Source of the DNA: Usnea hakonensis
Lineage: Eukaryota; Ascomycota; Lecanoromycetes; Lecanorales; Parmeliaceae
Reading direction: 5' to 3'
Assembly (NCBI GenBank): GCA_013423325.1
Contig: BLJB01000051.1
Coordinates: forward strand, 182,832-246,831
Length of the DNA: 64,000 nt
This document shows, piece after piece, positions 58,407 through 64,000 of this stretch; position 1 is the first letter of the stretch, and each line of letters opens with the position of its first letter. A model generated the notes under the pieces. The model was not told the origin of the DNA. It did not search any database and was given only the letters and a program-made list of their open reading frames with translations. Made by a program: the position numbers and the translations under genes.

Positions 58407-60647
58407 TTACCATGTATCAAAGGGGGGTAGACAAACCTTTGCTTGCTCAAATGATGCTGCCGCTCCTTCCAAATTCCATCCACACTGTTCCAGGCACAAT
58501 CCCGAAAACTCCAATGTCATCCCTGTACCCTTGCTCAGCTCCACCGCTAGAACCTCCTTCTGCACCTGCTCCTCCGTCTTACCGGGCCCAGGCAGTGCGA
58601 ATCCTGCCGGCACCTTGATCTGATGTTGTGCTTGTGGTGCTGTTATCGAAGCACTGTCCTCTACTTCAGCCCGCCATGCATCGTGGCCTCCATACGGTCT
58701 CAAGACAAGCGTATCACACGCGACACGGATACCTCCAATCCCTCCGCCTGGCCCCAACACAAATGTACGATCGAAACTCCGTATCGCTGTCGATTGGCCG
58801 GTCGAAACATCCACCTCCATGAATTCTCCATGCACCATGACCATGAGCCCACCAACGCCACTTGACGATTGTCCGGTTGGATCCGGTAAGCCTGGTATTG
58901 TGTGGCACTCAACGCACCACTTTTGCGGTTCGGCCATTATGTCGGGATGACGAGTAACGGGTAGGGTTGTAAACCCGTCTCTGATGCTCTCTGTACCGGT
59001 GTATAGGCGTGACATTCGACTTGATGGGTGATTGATCCTCGTTAGATTGCGGCTCTTTTTGATGTACGCTTCCCAGCTGGGAAGTTTCTGGTTCGCCGTT
59101 TCGGCAGCGCGAGGAGCGGAAAGGTTGATACTGATGGAGAAAGTCGATTGAGCATCGTAGTATCCATTGACCAGAGCGGTGCGATCTCCATCATAGGCAG
59201 GGAAAAATTGTTTGACAAAGTTCTCGGAAATGGCTGCCTCGTCCCGAAAGCTAGGCCCAAGGACTGGAATCGGTAGTTTTCCATTGATCGCGGCTCTTGC
59301 ATCCTCCAAAGATCTTATTTGTATTGTGTTAAGGGTAGTGAGCGTAGGATACCATTTCAAGATATCGTCTTTATATGTCGGCACTTCTGTCTCGATGGGA
59401 TTCCCATTTAGAATGAGTTGATCGAGCTTGCGAAATTTCCATCGCCATCCATGAATCGCGGAAAGATCCTTCAGCTGGTTGTTTGAAAGGTCGAGATTTT
59501 TGAGTGCTGGAAATGTTTGCGAGAGTGTAGTGACCGAGGCTATGGTAGTCAGAGCATTGTTGGCCAGTGAAACACTAACAATGGCCTCCTCCTTGGCGTG
59601 CGCAGTCGTGAAAATGCTATCGCAGATCTTCATAAGCGCTGGGAAAAACTTCGACCCCCGTGAGGTTGTGCTGAACATGCCAATGTTAAGGAGTTCGGGG
59701 TCGGTGCCGAGTTGCGAAAGATCTAGAAGTCTCGCATCTGTATTGTACCGTCGGCTGAGCACAGATTTCAGGACGTTGATAGTGTTGGGTGTTTCCGAAT
59801 CTGCGTCACTAGCTAGCGGTTCGGTTGTCTGTCTGTGAGTGACCTCGATTCCCAGCGTGGCTCCGGCAAACTGGTAATTGTGTAGTCTCTCAATCTTAAA
59901 AGTGTCCTCTCGTCGCACTGAGATGATCAGAGTGTCACCCTCAAGTCGTGACTAAACAACGTTAGCAAGGCATATAAACCTTGAAGTTGCAAGTCACCCA
60001 AAGGCGGTAGCGTGGAATCTCGGTCGTCGTTCTGAGAACTTGGCTTGAAACGAGGGCGGACCGGAAAGTTTGGAAATTTTGTGTCGCTGCTGCCTGGCGG
60101 AATGCAATGTCAAACATACCTTCATTATCTTTACCTTTGGAGCATCAGGGTGGGTCGCTTTTCGTTCCAGAAATGCAATCAATTCAGATATGCCACCGCC
60201 TGGGTTGTCAGCAGCTTTGCTCTCCGTGAATCCTTTGACTGTGATTTGGTCCCACCCTGGATCAGTAGGTCGGGTAGTCCCTCTTCCTCGTACATTTCTC
60301 AAACTAGATCTTGATCCCTTTGGCGCTGTGTCACTAGAACCCATGCCCCGCAGAACAGCTTTTTGTACTTTTGAAGGATCGATTCCTGTCCGCGTGGGCC
60401 GTGATGTTCTTGCGCTCAGAGACTCAGATGTGCCACTCCTCCTCGTCTGCGCCGGTCTTTGTGAGGTGACGCCACGTCCACGACCTCGACTTTTTGCACT
60501 TCCTTGGTCCATCACTAGGTCCCCATCCTTATCCACTCGCGCTGGAGTGGTATTGCGTTTTTGAATGCCTCCTCTGTTTGGGATTCGACTAGAAGCGAGG
60601 CGTCCTGAAGCCCGAGGCCCGGTAGGAGGTGGAGGCTGGTGAAGCAT
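58407..60647 (-). CDS. MEX67: mRNA export receptor Mex67 (TAP/NXF1)
   Basis: Nuclear export receptor that works with Mtr2 at the nuclear pore. Exon 1 (60647-60120) encodes an Arg/Gly-rich N-terminus ending GWDQITVKGFTE..KVKIMK; the last exon (59951-58407) encodes the rest. Joined directly they give 690 residues. Domains: RRM-like (RLEGDTLIISVRREDTFKIE), leucine-rich repeats (FPALKNLDLSNNQLKDLSAI, KLDQLILNGNPIETE), an NTF2-like domain (FVKQFFPAYDGDRTALVNGYY, FVLGPG, DTLVLRPYG) and a C-terminal UBA/TAP-C domain (GMTLEFSGLCLEQCGWNLEGA). A 21-base exon at about 59997-60017 (IPRYRLW) between two introns is possible and keeps the frame. The end CLPPFDTW is short compared with relatives. Confidence 0.88.
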
Positions 60648-61212
60648 GTTTGCTGTGAGAGGTTGACAGTTGGATTTTGAATGAGTCTTAAATGGAATGA
60701 AAGGACCGGCAACCCTGGTTGCTTTCGTACGGTAATGAGCGAAAAGGGACGTCACCACCGTCTAATGACAAAGAAATTATTCGAGGGTCGAGCAGTTGTC
60801 GAATGGCCTTTGTGATGGCAGGCCAGGGCTATTCCGTTACTCCGGATGCGGTACTGGTGGTCGCCATGAGCATGGTCTGTTTGGTAGTAGATTAAAGTAC
60901 TACTGAGTAGGCTCTTTATTCCAGAGTCACAATTTGGAGGCAGATCCGTACCAAGCCACTAACCGGATCAGTCTTGGTGAAATTTTTCGACTTTGGCAGA
61001 AATGCTGAAAAAGTACCTAACGAGGTAAGGTACGTCACATCTTTAGGCAAAATTGCGTACAGATTATAAAATGTTGATGCCTTGAGACAAATAATACTCA
61101 TTCTTTTGGAGACTGAATTTAATCAACTATCTAAGTAGATACTCCTGTCTAATGTAACCGCGCACACGCTTTGGCCAGAAAATGCGACCTCGAATTCGCG
61201 ACATTAATCCTA
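60648..61212. other. Intergenic upstream of MEX67
   Basis: AT-rich, with one GAGGTAAGGTACG motif near 61022. Contains the MEX67 promoter; no gene seen. Confidence 0.45.
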
Positions 61213-61462
61213 CATAACCGGAGGGTATGAAACAGAAAACCAGATACATGTATTACAGTCAACAGAGGTTACTTACCTTTGTGTCCAACAGTCTTACAAG
61301 AGGGTCTATGCATCGAAAGCAACCAGAACAGCTGAAAGCATCGCTGGTGAGCTCAAGTATCCTAAAGCTTCTTCGTCTACATCTGTCCAAGATCAGGTAA
61401 AGCGAATGAGTAAGCTTGCTAGGTCGCATGCAAGGTTTGAGGAGAAGGTGCCTATGCTTTAG
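61213..61462 (+). other. Open frame without start, possible terminal exon
   Basis: An 83-codon stretch open between stops, ending TAG at 61460-61462. Its reading is protein-like (KRVYASKATRTAESIAGELK, then VQDQVKRMSKLARSHARFEE), with alternating basic/acidic helix-like character. No upstream ATG lies in frame, so it would have to be the last exon of a spliced gene or a remnant. No family recognised. Confidence 0.2.
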
Positions 61463-61487
61463 TCAGGCATGAGAGAGGATTTTACCT

Positions 61488-62394
61488 CTAAAGTTCTCTC
61501 AATTCAACATCTAGTGGCACCATCATGTCGCAGTAATGAGCCGCAGCTTCATTTCTGGTGCCAACCCATGTATGCCAGGTACGTAGCATTGATGTCGTCT
61601 TGGAGGACGCATCTACCCGGTAGATGTAACTGAAAAACAGTTTACCGTAAGCAAGGTGATTGTGGGAGAGTGTGACCGATGACGCGTGCTTAATGACTGA
61701 AAGCTCACCTATCTTTAAATCCAATTCTCAATTTCTATAGTGGCAAGAGGTTCTGGAATTCCGCTCTGTAGACACATGCTCAAAAACAACCCAGCGATAC
61801 TATAGAGCTGTCATGGTCTTGCGACGTACTTGACCTTGGAAGCGATTACGGCGTACGTGTGACGAAAATCGTATTGAGTGTATTGGCGAGATTACAGAAT
61901 TGATAAAGATGGACTATTGCGAGAAATCACTTGTGTACGGTGGAACTGCATGGTTGCGTCGACCGAATCTTGTACTTGCTGGTCGTTACTTGTGGAAGGA
62001 GGAAGCTGAAGCAGGCGGAAGGTGAAGGGCGATAGTGTTACAATTTGATGTGCAAGCTGATTAGATGATGAGCTCTGTGGAGGAGCTTCGGACGCGCCAG
62101 ATGCCGATGCGAGCTTCAATTTTGAAAAGAAAACCCTGCTGTTCCGTCGACCGCTGATCAGAGCTCCAGCCAGTACAGGTTGGTAGATGAAGCCGAATTG
62201 CCGTCTCCGTATCTGATCCTAACCTCAACCGAAGATTCGAAGGAAAAATAAATGATGCCGAGACTTTTGGACTGAAGGAAACCCTTATCGCTGTGCTGCC
62301 TCCGATGATAATGCTGGAAGCAAAGCAGTGTTGAAAGCATCGACAGGACCTGCTGTATCCCTGGAACACCATAGCAAGAAACCTCACGAGCCAT
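61488..62394 (-). CDS. Possible small multi-exon gene, unknown
   Basis: A good start context (gaagATGGCTCGTGAGG at 62394) opens a 78-codon frame downstream of the Tra2-like gene on the same strand. Further frames at 62119-61892 (NQLAHQIVTLSPFTFRLLQL) and 61724-61488 (TWVGTRNEAAAHYCDMMVPL) look coding and could be later exons, with an acceptor TTTTTCAG near 61635. I could not find a single splice solution and recognise no family, so extent and existence are uncertain. Confidence 0.3.
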
Positions 62395-62506
62395 CTTCGC
62401 CGCGTACCGAGTGAACCTCTAAATTTGAACCTTCGAAACCGCTTGACAACTTGGGCGCATTATTTAGCAGAGCGCTCCGCACCTGAGTGGATTAGCGGAC
62501 CGCAAT

Positions 62507-63627
62507 TTATCGACGGGAGTACCTATCGTCAGAACGGTAGTCTTGGTCTCTACCTCCACCGTACGAGTCCCGAGTATCTCTTGAGGGAGCATCGCCGTAC
62601 GCAGTATGAGAACGCCCGCCATCTCGACCACCATACGAGTCACTGCCACCGCGATAGTCGTCACCGCGGCTACTGCTGTAACGATCATCACGCCCGCCGG
62701 ACGCATACCGGTCGATTCCCCGAGAGCCGTAGTCATCACGACGTCCGTACGAACGACGCTCGCGATCATCATAACGAGATGACCCACGATAGCTATCATC
62801 GTAACGGCCACCGCCATACCCACGGTACCCGCCACCACCACGACGATCATCAAAGCGATCAAAGCGTCCACCACGAGGTGGACCACGGAAGTCCTCCTCT
62901 AGAATCAAATCAGCTTTGAGCAATTTGGAGGTACCGTGTACACTTACCTCGCTTTGGCGGGCCAAAATATTTGCCGGGAGTGGGAGTCCTGGGACGAGCA
63001 CGCCTAGCTTTCTCTATGCTTAGAGTCCGACCTTCAACATTCTCACCCTGAAGGCCATCCTTGGCCGCATCGGCCTCCTCTGCAGTAACCATCTTGACAA
63101 ATCCGAATCCACGAGATTCTTGAGTATGAGGATCCTTCATGATCGAACAACCTTCCACATTGCCGTACTTCTCAAACAGACGAGACACCTCTGCTTCAGA
63201 GAGGCGTGGATGAATGCCAGTGACAAAAAGGTTCGAGCCCGGATTGCGAGCGCCTGATTCACGATCATCTTGATTTCGCTCCGGAGGTGGACCGCTATGA
63301 TGACCGTCAGCTGAGTGTCCACGATCATATTAATTTAGTCGTGGTTTCTACCGAGAATCCATACGCCCGTTTGGAGAGGCACTCCTATCACGTCCTCCAC
63401 GATAACTGTCCTCGCGTTTCGCGGGGTAGTCATCGTCACGCTTTGGGCGAGGAGAAGCGCTTCGGTCACGCTCGTAACGTGGCTCTTCATCTGTGAAGCA
63501 TCGTCAATTACAGCTGTCTTTCCCCATCGTAGTAGTTCAGAGAACAGCGAAGAAAGTGAAGAGCGAGTGATAGAGTTTACATACTGTCATAGCGACCATT
63601 CTCTTGCTCATAATCCATGGTTGCCAT
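62507..63627 (-). CDS. Tra2-like SR/RRM RNA-binding protein
   Basis: Nuclear RNA-binding protein resembling transformer-2 splicing regulators. Four exons (63627-63585, 63490-63352, 63294-62948, 62898-62507) give 306 residues. The N-terminus has RS-like phrases (RDRSASPRPKRDDD, RDRSASPNGR). One RRM spans about 80-155, with RNP2 NLFVTG and RNP1 SRGFGFVKM. The linker KARRARPRTPTPGKYFGPPK follows, matching the Tra2 linker with its TPTPG. The C-terminal 130 residues are rich in Arg, Gly, Asp, Ser and Tyr (GGGGYRGYGGGRYDD), the usual disordered tail. The third acceptor was chosen because the earlier AG gives an in-frame TGA. Confidence 0.88.
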
Positions 63628-63953
63628 TGTTACCTGTGAGTTGAGACGTGGATGAGGTGAGATAGCACTCAAGCTTGATTTCCGAAGGACTCGGCTGTTA
63701 CAGAATTTTTTAAGCGTGTAGAGAAGATGAAGTGCACTGCTTGTGATTGCGAGCAGTGGTGAATGTTGAAAGTATCGGTGATGTTCGGTGTTGATGGAAG
63801 AAAGTACTTTTCGCGGCTCTCGTTTTTTCAATGTGCACTAACTAGCGCCAACGCTAACTAGATCCGGCCCACACACTTTTAGGTGGGTATCTAGGCACCC
63901 GTCTTGCACACAGTGTGGTGAAGTGCAAACAATAATTATAGGGTCCTGATAGG
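63628..63953. other. Intergenic at the right end
   Basis: Promoter side of the Tra2-like gene; AT-rich then mixed. A minus frame (63577-63831) through it only extends the first exon upstream of its ATG. Nothing else seen. Confidence 0.45.
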
Positions 63954-64000
63954 TTGACACCCCTTTTTACTACATTGACACCCCCTTTTACTACATTAAC
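63954..64000. repeat. 21-bp tandem repeat, cut by the window end
   Basis: Two units of 21 bases (63954-63974 and 63975-63995), each TTGACACCCC(C/T)TTTTACTACA with one mismatch, followed by the first five bases of a third (TTAAC). The array continues beyond the window, so its size is unknown. Confidence 0.85.

Noticed and set aside
62425..62919. His/Arg-rich plus-strand frame of 164 codons
   Set aside because: Antisense to the Arg/Gly/Asp-rich tail of the Tra2-like protein.
1..64000. tRNA genes, rRNA, CRISPR arrays, transposase or reverse-transcriptase genes
   Set aside because: I looked by eye for A/B-box pairs, repeat-spacer arrays and mobile-element domains on both strands and found none; a covariance-model or profile search would be decisive.

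Overview
This window is nuclear DNA of a filamentous ascomycete (Pezizomycotina). Genes are split by short introns of about 45-120 bp with GT..AG ends and CTAAC/CTGAC-like branch sites. The gene set is fungal: RPS13, P0, Sec9, Trm82, Mex67, an FlbC-type C2H2 factor, FAN1, MSH1 and a highly reducing polyketide synthase (HR-PKS). Class or genus cannot be fixed from the sequence alone. Coordinates of spliced genes below span first to last coding base; exon limits were worked out by hand from reading frame and splice sites.

Layout. 0.9-12.4 kb is housekeeping: RPS13 (+), an Sdc1/Dpy-30 COMPASS subunit (-), FAN1 nuclease (+), a small membrane protein (-), cystinosin (-) and the t-SNARE Sec9 (+), the last two divergent. 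12.4-25.4 kb is gene-poor: the FlbC-like regulator (+), a GC-rich secreted protein (+), an MFS transporter (-) with a probable GC-AG intron, and a FAR-17a/AIG1 membrane protein (-). 26.6-37.9 kb is dense housekeeping: P0 (-) and Trm82 (+) from one short bidirectional promoter, uroporphyrinogen decarboxylase (+), cytosine deaminase (-), a farnesylated Ydj1-type Hsp40 (+) and mitochondrial MSH1 (+). After a gene-poor stretch comes the accessory locus at 41.1-51.5 kb. The rest is housekeeping again: a GNAT-like protein (+), a Sel1-repeat protein (-), Mex67 (-) and a Tra2-like RNA-binding protein (-).

The most interesting locus is a small polyketide unit. A 2425-residue HR-PKS (KS-AT-DH-MT-ER-KR-ACP, no release domain) is divergently transcribed from a 223-residue FSH-family serine hydrolase of the kind that acts as a trans thioesterase (LovG type). 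In the synthase KS, AT, KR and ACP look intact, but DH, MT and ER all carry changes in motifs that normally matter: DH catalytic Asp to Glu, MT SAM-binding glycines lost, ER NADPH-binding glycines lost. If this reading is right the enzyme makes a largely hydroxylated chain, or it needs partner enzymes in trans. The shared 1.9-kb promoter has TATA-like elements near both genes and a tandem CGGCCGAG repeat.

Other points: a perfect 17-bp inverted repeat between convergent genes, a family of short TTACC/GGTAA-rich motifs scattered through intergenic DNA, a ~100-bp poly-G tract with two unknown bases after the PKS, and a 21-bp tandem repeat running off the right end. No tRNA, rRNA, CRISPR array or intact transposon was seen.
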